Assembly: GCA_900552655.1 (NCBI GenBank)
Contig: USAE01000057.1
Location: forward strand, 1-8,734
From: an uncultured Clostridium sp.
Lineage (GTDB): Bacteria > Bacillota > Clostridia > TANB77 > CAG-508
DNA length: 8,734 nucleotides
Direction: 5' to 3'
A program made the position numbers and the translations under genes. Below the pieces are notes generated by a model, which searched no databases, was not told where the DNA came from, and was given only the letters and a program-made list of their open reading frames with translations. How positions within the stretch are numbered: the first letter of the stretch is position 1; each line of letters begins with the position of its first letter. This document shows positions 1-5,871 of this stretch, one piece after another.

Positions 1-51
1 ATGTTTAATTATAAAAGTACCAACGAAATCTTAAGTGAAGTATGTGCATAA
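1..51 (+). CDS. Probable C-terminus of an IS30-like transposase (partial)
   Basis: An open frame enters from the left edge and ends at the TAA at 49-51. Its 16 residues read MFNYKSTNEILSEVCA. IS30-family DDE transposases typically end with a pattern like RPRK-x-L-x-Y-K-T/S-P-x-E-V/L; the FNYKSTNEIL stretch fits that pattern, with T in place of the usual P. The catalytic DDE domain, the RPRK motif and the start are all outside the window. The short length makes chance possible, but the frame would explain why the minus-strand gene overlapping it has an odd C-terminus. Family assignment is an inference from a short tail. Confidence 0.4.
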   Translation: MFNYKSTNEILSEVCA

Positions 52-88
52 TAAAACGGAAATTTATTATTGCCATTTATAATTGATT
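1..88 (+). mobile_element. Putative right end of an IS30-like insertion sequence
   Basis: After the putative transposase stop at 51 there is a short AT-rich tail containing TTGCCATTTATAATTG (71-86), which resembles the terminal inverted repeats of IS30-family elements, often a GCA-TTTATAATT-G-like sequence just after the transposase stop. The exact boundary with host DNA cannot be fixed without the other end; about 85-92 is my estimate. The minus-strand secreted-protein gene crosses this boundary. Confidence 0.3.
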
Positions 89-680
89 CGAATATATTCA
101 TATTTCCATTTATTTTTCCCATAACTTTAACTAATTCTTCACAATTTGAATTTTTACCATTTAATGATACAACATCATAACTATATTTTGCTTTTTCATC
201 ATCTGTAATTTTTACTGTTCCTTTTGTTACTTTTCTTATTACATTATTTTCTCTTGTTTCTTCTGTTGTAGTTTGATTTGCATCAACTTTAATTCTATTT
301 GTTAAAGTTTTCATTTCATTTATTTCTGCTTCAGTTGATACTTTTGATATATTTATAGGTTCAGCTTTTTTTACAATCTTGTCATTTACTTTTATCCATA
401 AATATAATCCATTTTGATCTTTTGAAACTTTTATCACTTTATTTCCTTTTGTATCTTTGGCTGTATACCAATTTAAATTATCTTCTTTAACATCCGCACT
501 AGTTGTTATTGCATAAGAATATTCTTCATTTAAGTACTCATTTAAATAAATTAAATAATCTCCATCGGTATTTTCTAGTACTGCCATATCTTCGGCTGTA
601 GCATTTACAATAGTATTTAGATTTAAAATAAGCATAACAGCCATTAACATTACTATAATTTTAGAAGTTATTTTTTTCAT
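9..680 (-). CDS. Secreted protein of unknown function, probably 3'-truncated
   Basis: 223 residues, not matched to a named family. Residues 1-29 form a signal peptide: MKK, a hydrophobic core to about residue 25, and a signal-peptidase-like A-T-A site at 27-29. The mature part is Lys/Glu/Asn-rich, soluble-looking and has no further membrane segment. The start is well supported by an AAGGAGGATGAAAG-type ribosome binding site just before the ATG at 680. The last ~25 residues (about 199-223, FPFYYAHTSLKISLVLL at the end) change character to hydrophobic and aromatic. They lie antisense to the putative transposase tail and IS end, so the original C-terminus was probably lost to an insertion and replaced by read-through into the element. 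It has its own promoter, separate from copA upstream. Whether the shortened protein is functional is unknown. Confidence 0.75.
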   Translation of the reverse strand: MKKITSKIIVMLMAVMLILNLNTIVNATAEDMAVLENTDGDYLIYLNEYLNEEYSYAITTSADVKEDNLNWYTAKDTKGNKVIKVSKDQNGLYLWIKVNDKIVKKAEPINISKVSTEAEINEMKTLTNRIKVDANQTTTEETRENNVIRKVTKGTVKITDDEKAKYSYDVVSLNGKNSNCEELVKVMGKINGNMNIFESIINGNNKFPFYYAHTSLKISLVLL

Positions 681-708
681 CTTTCATCCTCCTTTTCGCT
701 ACGGAACT

Positions 709-737
709 ATTATATTACAATTTTTTACAAAAGTAAA
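709..737 (-). promoter_or_regulatory. Sigma-A-like promoter of the secreted-protein gene
   Basis: On the minus strand there is TTTACT (737-732), a 17-base spacer, then a perfect TATAAT (714-709), about 30 bases before the ATG at 680. The -35 box matches TTGACA at four of six positions. The promoter lies downstream of the copA terminator, so this gene is a separate transcription unit. Confidence 0.7.
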
Positions 738-819
738 TAATTTTACCATTTTTTGATATACTATTTGCTGTATTCCTTATTTCCGAAGTGCTTTCAGCTC
801 TTTTATAGTTTTATTGCAT

Positions 820-862
820 AAAAAATAACAAACCATAAATTTTTATCTGGTTTGCTATTTTT
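820..862 (-). terminator. Intrinsic terminator of the copZ-copA operon
   Basis: A 12-base-pair stem is formed by 824-835 and 848-859, with a 12-base loop. It is directly downstream of the copA stop (869) and is followed on the minus strand by a U-tract (825-820). The one non-Watson-Crick position (828/855) is a G-U pair in the minus-strand RNA but an A-C mismatch in the plus-strand RNA, which supports minus-strand use. Confidence 0.85.
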
Positions 863-868
863 TTATAT

Positions 869-3016
869 TTATTTTTTTAATAATCTTAAACTGTTTAATA
901 CAACTGTTAAACTACTTAATGTCATTGCTAAACTTGCAATCATTGGATTTAAAGATATTGGAAATAGCCCTGTTGCAAGTGGTATCATGCATATATTATA
1001 AAACAATGCCCAAAACAAATTTTGTTTAATTATTCTTATTGTATTTTTTCCTATCTTAAATAATTTTAAGATATTGCTCATATTCTCATTAAGCAAAATA
1101 ACATCTGAAGAATCTGCACTAATATCTGTTCCATTTTCTACACTTATTCCAATAGTTGCAGTTTTTAGACTTGGGCTGTCATTAATCCCATCTCCTACCA
1201 TTGCACAATTATTATTACTATTTAGTTCTTTTATCTTTTCCAATTTTTGTTTAGGGCTTACATTACTTATAACATTTTCTATCCCTACTTGCTTTGCAAT
1301 AATTTTTGCTGTTTTATCATTATCACCTGTAAGCATAAAAATCTTTTTATCTAATTTCTTTAATTCATTTACAGTTTTAACAACATCTTTTTTTATTGTA
1401 TCTGCTAAACCTATAATTAAAAGAGTCTCTTTTTTATTAAATAAATATACTATACTTTCGCCTTTACTTATAATCTTTTCTTCTTCCACTTTTAATTTAT
1501 TTTCTACTTGCATTTTTTCTACATATTTATAATTGCCTGCAAAATATTGTATTCCATTTATTTTTCCTTTTACACCTAAACCTGGCTCTTCTTTAAATTC
1601 TTCTACACTAAAAATATCCTTTTCGTCATTATAAATACTTTTAGCTAATGGGTGATTTGAATTTTTTTCTAAACTTTTTAAAATCTTTAAATTTTCTTTG
1701 CTATAAACACCATCTACTATAGTCATTTTACCGGTTGTTAAAGTTCCGGTTTTATCAAACACAATTGTATCTATTTTATTTGTCGCTTCTAATATTTCAC
1801 TAGACTTTACCAATATACCATTTTTACTGCAGTTTCCTATTGCTACCACCATTGCCAGTGGAGTTGCTAACCCCAAAGCACATGGGCAAGCAACAACTAA
1901 AACACTTACTAATGCTAAAATCGCCTCATTAATATCTGTGGTTAATACTAAATTAAGAACAAATGCAACTAGAGAAATTATAAATATTGTTGGTACAAAA
2001 TATCCACTTATTTTATCTGCAACTCTTGCTATTGGTGCTTTTGTATTTGTTGCTTCTACAACCATTGTTACTATATTCGAAATGCTAGAGTCTTTTCCTA
2101 TTCTTTCTGCTTTATATTTTATATAGCCATCATAATTTACACTTCCTGCAATTACATTATCTCCTATACTTTTGCTTACAGGTTTACTTTCACCTGTTAT
2201 AAAAGATTCATCTGTATGTGTTTTTCCATTTATTATAGTTCCATCTACTGCAATTTTTTCTCCTGGTTTACTTACAACTATATCTCCTTTTTCTATTTCG
2301 TTTATATTTACTTCTATTTCTTTATTGTCTTTTAAAATTGTTCCTTTTTTAGGAGTTATTGTTACTAAATTCTTAATCGTATCTACTGCTTTATCTTTAT
2401 TCTTTTTGTCTATAAATCTACCTACTTTTACAAAAAGAATAATTATTGCAGAAGATTCAAAGTATAAATGGTGAACCAAATTAGTATTCCCCATAAAAAC
2501 TTGTACTGTATTCCACAGACTATATACAAAATTCACAATTACACCAACACCCACTAAAGAGTCCATATTGGGCATTTTGTGAACTATATTTTTAAAGCCA
2601 TTTTTTATAATATCAAAACCATAAAAAATGAATAATAAAGATAAAAGCATTAGAGATATTGCATATATCTTTGGGTTTTGTACCATATTTAGTATATTAG
2701 GAATTGGTAAGTTAAACATTTGTCCCATAGATATATACATTAAAATAATACCTAATATAGAAAACACAATTAAAATTACAAAATTAGCATTATTATTTTT
2801 CTCCTTTTTCTCACCTAAACTTTTAAAGCCAGCTTCTTTAACAAATCTATTTAAATCCTTTACTGTTAGTTTTTCATCATATTCTATTAAAGCTGTTGCC
2901 ATAACCAAATTTACAGAAACACTAATAATACCATCTTGTTTACTTAAAAATTTTTCTAAGCCATTAGAACAAGCACTACAAGTCATACCTTCTATATTTA
3001 AAATAACCTTTTTCAT
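869..3016 (-). CDS. copA: Cu+-exporting P-type ATPase (P1B-1 type)
   Basis: 715 residues; pumps Cu+ (possibly Ag+) out of the cytoplasm across the cell membrane, driven by ATP. In order: one N-terminal heavy-metal-associated domain (1-68) with GMTCSAC, metal-binding C13 and C16; membrane helices from about 78; actuator-domain TGES at 274-277; intramembrane CPC at 377-379; phosphorylation site D421 in DKTGT; the HP of the nucleotide-binding domain at 455-456; TGDN at 563-566; GDGIND at 608-613; a final pair of helices carrying YN (673-674) and M698-x-x-S-S702. CPC plus YN plus MxxSS is the Cu+ signature of this class. It has one HMA domain, where B. subtilis CopA has two, so it is shorter (715 versus about 800). 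The ribosome binding site AAGGTGG stands four bases before the ATG. It is cotranscribed with the small HMA protein 80 bases upstream. No CsoR or CopY regulator gene is in the window. Confidence 0.96.
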   Translation of the reverse strand: MKKVILNIEGMTCSACSNGLEKFLSKQDGIISVSVNLVMATALIEYDEKLTVKDLNRFVKEAGFKSLGEKKEKNNNANFVILIVFSILGIILMYISMGQMFNLPIPNILNMVQNPKIYAISLMLLSLLFIFYGFDIIKNGFKNIVHKMPNMDSLVGVGVIVNFVYSLWNTVQVFMGNTNLVHHLYFESSAIIILFVKVGRFIDKKNKDKAVDTIKNLVTITPKKGTILKDNKEIEVNINEIEKGDIVVSKPGEKIAVDGTIINGKTHTDESFITGESKPVSKSIGDNVIAGSVNYDGYIKYKAERIGKDSSISNIVTMVVEATNTKAPIARVADKISGYFVPTIFIISLVAFVLNLVLTTDINEAILALVSVLVVACPCALGLATPLAMVVAIGNCSKNGILVKSSEILEATNKIDTIVFDKTGTLTTGKMTIVDGVYSKENLKILKSLEKNSNHPLAKSIYNDEKDIFSVEEFKEEPGLGVKGKINGIQYFAGNYKYVEKMQVENKLKVEEEKIISKGESIVYLFNKKETLLIIGLADTIKKDVVKTVNELKKLDKKIFMLTGDNDKTAKIIAKQVGIENVISNVSPKQKLEKIKELNSNNNCAMVGDGINDSPSLKTATIGISVENGTDISADSSDVILLNENMSNILKLFKIGKNTIRIIKQNLFWALFYNICMIPLATGLFPISLNPMIASLAMTLSSLTVVLNSLRLLKK

Positions 3017-3030
3017 ACTTCCACCTTAAT

Positions 3031-3060
3031 CGGGTTTAAGGGGTTGTCCTTAAAATCCCG
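3031..3060. repeat. Imperfect hairpin between copZ and copA, REP-like
   Basis: CGGGTTTAAGG (3031-3041) can pair with 3048-3060, with two bulged bases and a GGTTGT loop. It lies 11 bases upstream of the copA ribosome binding site in the copZ-copA mRNA. It could affect mRNA stability or copA translation. Its centre (GGGG-2 bases-GT-1 base-CTT...AAA) resembles that of the hairpin at 4632-4666 read on the minus strand, so it may instead be a dispersed REP-type element. It is not a convincing terminator for copZ, since no U-tract follows on the minus strand. Confidence 0.5.
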
Positions 3061-3096
3061 TTTTATATAATTTTATCTTTTTCTACTATAAATACA

Positions 3097-3303
3097 CTAA
3101 TTTAATATTTTAAACCCTAAATTTTCTATTTTTTCTTTTACAATATTTATATCTAGTTCTTTTTTACTTTCTACTTTAACTTCTCCATTTTCGTGGCAAG
3201 CTTTAACTTTTTTTACCTCTTTAATATCTTTTAAAGCTTTTTCTATTCTTTTTTCGCATCCTTCGCACATCATTCCTTCTACATTAAATGTAATTTCATT
3301 CAT
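3097..3303 (-). CDS. copZ: Heavy-metal-associated domain protein, CopZ-like copper chaperone
   Basis: 68 residues, a single stand-alone HMA domain (beta-alpha-beta-beta-alpha-beta). Metal ligands are C13 and C16 in GMMCEGC. The usual CopZ role is to carry Cu+ in the cytoplasm and hand it to the HMA domain of CopA. The gene directly upstream of copA, same strand and 80 bases apart, supports a joint transcript. The MMCEGC loop differs from the more usual M-T/H-C-x-x-C, and there is an extra C36-H37 pair in the middle of the domain, so metal preference is less certain than for CopA. A strong AAGGAGG site precedes the ATG by six bases. Confidence 0.85.
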   Translation of the reverse strand: MNEITFNVEGMMCEGCEKRIEKALKDIKEVKKVKACHENGEVKVESKKELDINIVKEKIENLGFKILN

Positions 3304-3359
3304 ATTGTACCTCCTTATGTTTTGCTTTTTGCAAAATTATTTTATTAATATATATTGAT

Positions 3360-3389
3360 ATATTACACCCTTTTTTTATATATAGTCAA
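3360..3389 (-). promoter_or_regulatory. Promoter of the copZ-copA operon
   Basis: Minus strand: TTGACT (3389-3384), an 18-base spacer, then TAATAT (3365-3360), about 56 bases before the copZ ATG. The spacer holds an A-tract followed by GGGTGT, directly next to the -10. Copper regulators of the CsoR type bind GC-rich motifs flanked by A/T tracts, but no full palindrome is visible here, so an operator cannot be claimed. Confidence 0.55.
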
Positions 3390-3397
3390 TAAAATTC

Positions 3398-3422
3398 TAT
3401 AGGCATTATTTTTCCTATTTTG
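3398..3422 (+). repeat. Direct repeat, copy 1, upstream of the alarmone-synthetase gene
   Basis: TATAGG, one variable base (C here), ATTATTTTTCCT, then ATTTTG. The same sequence occurs at 4477-4500 inside the terminator after the gene, with one substitution in the 19-base core. Copy 1 retains the inner ATAGG/CCTAT stem but lacks the outer ACTCTACGC stem of copy 2, so it looks like a decayed form of the same hairpin. It sits just upstream of the -35 box of the plus-strand promoter. Confidence 0.7.
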
Positions 3423-3428
3423 TATTCT

Positions 3429-3457
3429 TTTACTTTTTTACATAATTATGGTATAAT
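3429..3457 (+). promoter_or_regulatory. Sigma-A-like promoter of the RelA/SpoT-domain gene
   Basis: TTTACT (3429-3434), a 17-base spacer ending in TATGG, and a perfect TATAAT (3452-3457). Transcription would start near 3464, giving a leader of about 30 bases. It is divergent from the copZ promoter, with -35 boxes 39 bases apart. Confidence 0.75.
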
Positions 3458-3480
3458 ATAAGGTACTATAACAGTAGATG

Positions 3481-3489
3481 AAAGGAGGA
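3481..3489 (+). promoter_or_regulatory. Ribosome binding site that fixes the start at 3496
   Basis: AAAGGAGGA ends six bases before the ATG at 3496. An earlier in-frame ATG at 3478 lies upstream of this site and has no binding site of its own, so the longer reading (adding MKGGQF) would translate the Shine-Dalgarno sequence and is unlikely. Confidence 0.9.
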
Positions 3490-3495
3490 CAATTT

Positions 3496-4455
3496 ATGTC
3501 CAATACAGCTCAAGCAACACAAGAAATTGTTTTTCCAGATCTTGTGCCATTCTTGTATCGGGGTGTTGGTAGCTTAGTTAATCTTCAAAAATTATATAAT
3601 GAAGAAGTAAAAAAAGCTGCTGACAAGCTTCGTGGTGATGTCTTTGAAGCCAACTTCTTAGATTTGTACTATACGAAGTTACAAAATTATCTCAACAATT
3701 ATTATAACTATCAGTCTGTTTCCGGGTTAGAGCAAGAAATGATGGAATTAAAACAATTTTTGTTTAAACAAAAAATTCCTTGCAACATCTCTGGTCGGCT
3801 AAAAAACTATATTGCACTTGTTGAGAAAGTTAGGACATTCATTTATGATGGTCTAGATCCTTTTTCCATTAATGACGAGTTAGGTTTTAGAATCATTGTA
3901 GGCAAAAGTCGATATGATGACGATAAGTCAATTCAGCAACTATATTCTATAGCAAATGCAGTTATATCATTCTTCGTCGTCACCAAAGGATATAAACTTT
4001 TGCTTCCATCTCCTGCCATTGGATGTGGGTTTGATCCTAAATTATATCCGGATGTTTTTGTACCAAAGAATTCTTTGATTCTTCCAGAGTATAGCATTTA
4101 TGTGAAAGATTACTTTGTAAGACCAAAGAAAAAAGGTTATCAGGCTTTGCATATGGTATTCCTTACAAAAAGTGGCCTTATAATGGAGGTACAAATAAGA
4201 ACATTTGCTTCGCATTATCATGCAGAGTACATTTCGACACATGAAATGCATAAAGAAAGCAGGTATGGAAAATCTGTAGAGGATTCGCCACAGCTTACCG
4301 AAGCACAACTAAAAAGGCAACAAGCTATTAAAATTAGTTTTGACCCTGAAAAAGTAAACTTAGATTCATATTTTTCCAAGGATGGAAAGACTTTGGATTT
4401 AATAGGTTTAGCAGAAACCATAAGAGATCCATTTAACAATTTCTTCGTCGCTTAA
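3496..4455 (+). CDS. RelA/SpoT-fold nucleotide pyrophosphokinase (alarmone synthetase-like), no hydrolase domain
   Basis: 319 residues from the ATG chosen by the ribosome binding site. The synthetase core is recognisable: GRLK at 100-103, K111, D127 three residues before G130 with FRII following (Mg-binding Asp motif), KDYFVRPKKKGYQALH at 204-219 (the G-Y-x-x-LH substrate motif), EVQIRT at 231-236 (catalytic Glu), and AE at 243-244 with H249. Such domains transfer pyrophosphate from ATP to GDP/GTP, or to tRNA in toxic members. There is no HD hydrolase or TGS/ACT domain, so it is not a long Rel. It is longer than typical small alarmone synthetases (about 200-260): an extra ~95 residues precede the core, the segment between FRII and KDYF is enlarged (about 70 residues), and a ~65-residue tail follows. 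No antitoxin gene adjoins it. It is cytoplasmic, with no signal or membrane segments. The gene is about 35% GC by sampling and uses CGG/CGT codons, unlike its neighbours, suggesting transfer. Confidence 0.85.
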   Translation: MSNTAQATQEIVFPDLVPFLYRGVGSLVNLQKLYNEEVKKAADKLRGDVFEANFLDLYYTKLQNYLNNYYNYQSVSGLEQEMMELKQFLFKQKIPCNISGRLKNYIALVEKVRTFIYDGLDPFSINDELGFRIIVGKSRYDDDKSIQQLYSIANAVISFFVVTKGYKLLLPSPAIGCGFDPKLYPDVFVPKNSLILPEYSIYVKDYFVRPKKKGYQALHMVFLTKSGLIMEVQIRTFASHYHAEYISTHEMHKESRYGKSVEDSPQLTEAQLKRQQAIKISFDPEKVNLDSYFSKDGKTLDLIGLAETIRDPFNNFFVA

Positions 4456-4466
4456 ATAAGTAATAA

Positions 4467-4515
4467 ACTCTACGCTTATAGGAATTATTTTTCCTGTTTG
4501 CGTAGAGTCTTTTTT
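4467..4515 (+). terminator. Intrinsic terminator of the RelA/SpoT-domain gene
   Basis: Perfect 9-base-pair outer stem ACTCTACGC (4467-4475) with GCGTAGAGT (4500-4508), an inner AGGAA/TTCCT stem (4480-4484 with 4491-4495), and a T-run at 4510-4515. It starts 12 bases after the stop codon. Confidence 0.9.
4477..4500 (+). repeat. Direct repeat, copy 2, inside the terminator
   Basis: TATAGG, a variable base (A here), ATTATTTTTCCT, then GTTTG. It is near-identical to 3398-3422. The two copies bracket the gene, its promoter and its terminator stem, about 1.08 kb apart. Confidence 0.7.
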
Positions 4516-4525
4516 ATATAGTAAG

Positions 4526-4552
4526 AAAGTTCTCCTAGTAGGAGAACTTTTT
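4526..4552. terminator. Perfect short hairpin, possibly a bidirectional terminator
   Basis: AAAGTTCTCC (4526-4535) pairs perfectly with GGAGAACTTT (4541-4550) around the five-base loop TAGTA. A T-run (4548-4552) follows on the plus strand, and a pyrimidine-rich CTTTCTT follows on the minus strand. It lies between the convergent RelA/SpoT-domain gene and the ddl operon and could stop transcripts from both sides. Confidence 0.6.
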
Positions 4553-4568
4553 GTACTAGAGAATTATA

Positions 4569-4627
4569 GCGAAACTTAGATTTTCTTAGAATTTACATTT
4601 GCTAGAAAATCTTAGATTCGCTTTTTT
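4569..4627 (+). terminator. Long near-perfect hairpin with T-run
   Basis: GCGAAACTTAGATTTTCT (from 4569) pairs with 4602-4621 through about 20 positions with two mismatches and one bulge, leaving a short AT-rich loop, followed by TTTTTT (4622-4627). It has terminator geometry for the plus strand only. It stands a full 114 bases after the RelA/SpoT-domain stop, behind two other hairpins, so it may be a backup terminator, the terminator of a lost gene, or a palindromic repeat element. Confidence 0.6.
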
Positions 4628-4631
4628 ATTT

Positions 4632-4666
4632 ATATGAACTTTAAAGAACGTCCCCAAAGTTCATAT
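4632..4666. repeat. Perfect inverted repeat at the ddl 3' end, REP-like
   Basis: ATATGAACTTT (4632-4642) and AAAGTTCATAT (4656-4666) are perfect 11-base arms around the 13-base loop AAAGAACGTCCCC. It begins one base past the ddl stop. No U-tract follows on the minus strand, so it is not a standard terminator for ddl, though it may protect the mRNA 3' end. Read on the minus strand, the loop GGGGACGTTCTTT recalls palindromic repeats associated with Y1/REP-type transposases in Bacillota; this is a memory-based resemblance. Compare 3031-3060. Confidence 0.6.
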
Positions 4667-4667
4667 T

Positions 4668-5855
4668 TTACATTTTCATTCCTTTGCCACCTTGCAATCC
4701 ATTTGCATATCCTTCTAGTACATTTGTATCAAATGAAAATGTCATATTTTGTTCTTCACGATTTCTCTTTAAGGCTAATTCTATTTCTTTATCTAATAAA
4801 TCTGTATACATTGTTCCTGTTTCTCTCCATAAGTGGAATGATAAACATCCAGGAATTGTGTTTACTTCATTTACATATATTTTATTTGTTTCCTCATCTA
4901 TTAAAAAGTCTATTCTTATTACTCCTGTACAACCTAATATTTTAAATGTTTCTTTTGCTAAACTTTGTATTTGCTCTTTTTGTTCTTTACTTATATTAGC
5001 TGGCAACTTTAATACTCCTGCATTCATAGATTGTTTAGCTCCACCTGTCTTTTTTCCTCCAGATATATATTTATCTTCATATGATAAAATATCAGATGTT
5101 TTTTCTAATTCTTCACATTCTGAAGCATTACATTCTTCATAATCACCTAAAACAGAGCAATTTACTTCTTTTAAATTTTCTATAGCTTTTTCTATTAAAA
5201 TTTTTCTGGCATATGTAAAAGCATCTTCTATTGCCTCTTCTAGTTCTTCACTGTTTTTTGCAACAACAATTCCAACACTAGACCCTAAGTTTATTGGTTT
5301 AACAATTACAGGATATTTAATATTTTCTTCAACTTTTTTTATAATGTCTGCTGTTTCCTCATTTTTATAAAAACATTTACACTCTAATACAGGAATATTA
5401 TTTTCTTTTAAAATTATTTTAGAAACATATTTATCCATCCCAACTGCAGAAGATGTTACATCACATCCTACATATGGTAAATTAAACATTTTTAAAAATC
5501 CTTGCAAAGTACCATCTTCTACATTTGTACCATGAACAATTGGAAATGCAATGTCTATGTAATCATATATTTCGTTTTCATAAAATTTTTTATTAGTTCT
5601 TAGTAAAACTGTTTTATTGTCTTTTAAAGATAAAGTAACTTGAGTGCTAATCTTTTTTAAATTATCTATATTTGTATATTGCTTTATGTCTGCTACAAGA
5701 TCTCCACAATACATTTTATTATCTTTTGCAATATATATTGGTATAATTTCATATTTTTCTTTGTTCATATTCTCTATTGCTTGTAATGCTGTTATTATAG
5801 AAACTTCATGTTCTACACTTTTTCCACCAAAAAAAACTCCTAATTTAATTTTCAT
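4668..5855 (-). CDS. ddl: D-alanine--D-alanine ligase (ATP-grasp)
   Basis: 395 residues; cytoplasmic; joins two D-alanines using ATP to make the dipeptide that MurF adds to the peptidoglycan precursor. Visible: FGGKSVEHEVS at 9-19 with E15; HGTNVEDG at 108-115; ATP-grasp KP at 186-187 and GSSVG at 191-195, S193 matching the active-site serine; the YEDKY loop at 259-263; RIDF with R314 and D316; NEVNT with N329, E330 and N332 (metal ligands); PG at 335-336. The start at 5855 puts MKIKLGVFFGG at the N-terminus behind an AAAGAGG site eight bases upstream; a longer reading from 5900 would enter the preceding gene. The YEDKY loop argues for normal Ddl rather than a VanA-type D-lactate ligase, but substrate choice cannot be proved from sequence. 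The loop after PG (CLSFHLWRETG) is shorter than usual, and a C-terminal FSFDTN...GLQGGKG tail extends beyond the standard fold, pointing to a distinct Ddl clade. Last gene of the operon. Confidence 0.93.
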   Translation of the reverse strand: MKIKLGVFFGGKSVEHEVSIITALQAIENMNKEKYEIIPIYIAKDNKMYCGDLVADIKQYTNIDNLKKISTQVTLSLKDNKTVLLRTNKKFYENEIYDYIDIAFPIVHGTNVEDGTLQGFLKMFNLPYVGCDVTSSAVGMDKYVSKIILKENNIPVLECKCFYKNEETADIIKKVEENIKYPVIVKPINLGSSVGIVVAKNSEELEEAIEDAFTYARKILIEKAIENLKEVNCSVLGDYEECNASECEELEKTSDILSYEDKYISGGKKTGGAKQSMNAGVLKLPANISKEQKEQIQSLAKETFKILGCTGVIRIDFLIDEETNKIYVNEVNTIPGCLSFHLWRETGTMYTDLLDKEIELALKRNREEQNMTFSFDTNVLEGYANGLQGGKGMKM

Positions 5856-5871
5856 AAAAATAACCTCTTTC

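Noticed and set aside
1074..2474. Plus-strand open frames opposite copA (1074-1532, 1938-2126, 2172-2474)
   Set aside because: They are antisense to a complete P-type ATPase with all its motifs and give low-complexity hydrophobic Ser/Phe-rich translations.
2628..3029. Plus-strand frame opposite the copA N-terminus
   Set aside because: Shadow of the HMA and first membrane region of copA; no ribosome binding site context of its own.
3031..3060. Plus-strand terminator reading of the hairpin, which is followed by TTTTATATAATTTTA
   Set aside because: There is no plus-strand gene to its left to be terminated; it lies inside a minus-strand operon.
4042..4439. Minus-strand frames inside the RelA/SpoT-domain gene, considered as an overlapping antitoxin
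   Set aside because: They lie fully antisense to the conserved synthetase motifs, and I see no convincing promoter or binding site for them; the plus frame explains the sequence.
4634..5142. Plus-strand frames opposite ddl (4634-4945, 4684-5142)
   Set aside because: Antisense to the C-terminal half of a well-supported Ddl; Leu/Phe-rich shadow translations.
4668..5855. VanA/VanG-type resistance ligase
   Set aside because: The YEDKY loop and overall motifs fit a normal D-Ala-D-Ala ligase, and no vanH, vanX, vanT or two-component genes are nearby; a special substrate remains only a possibility.
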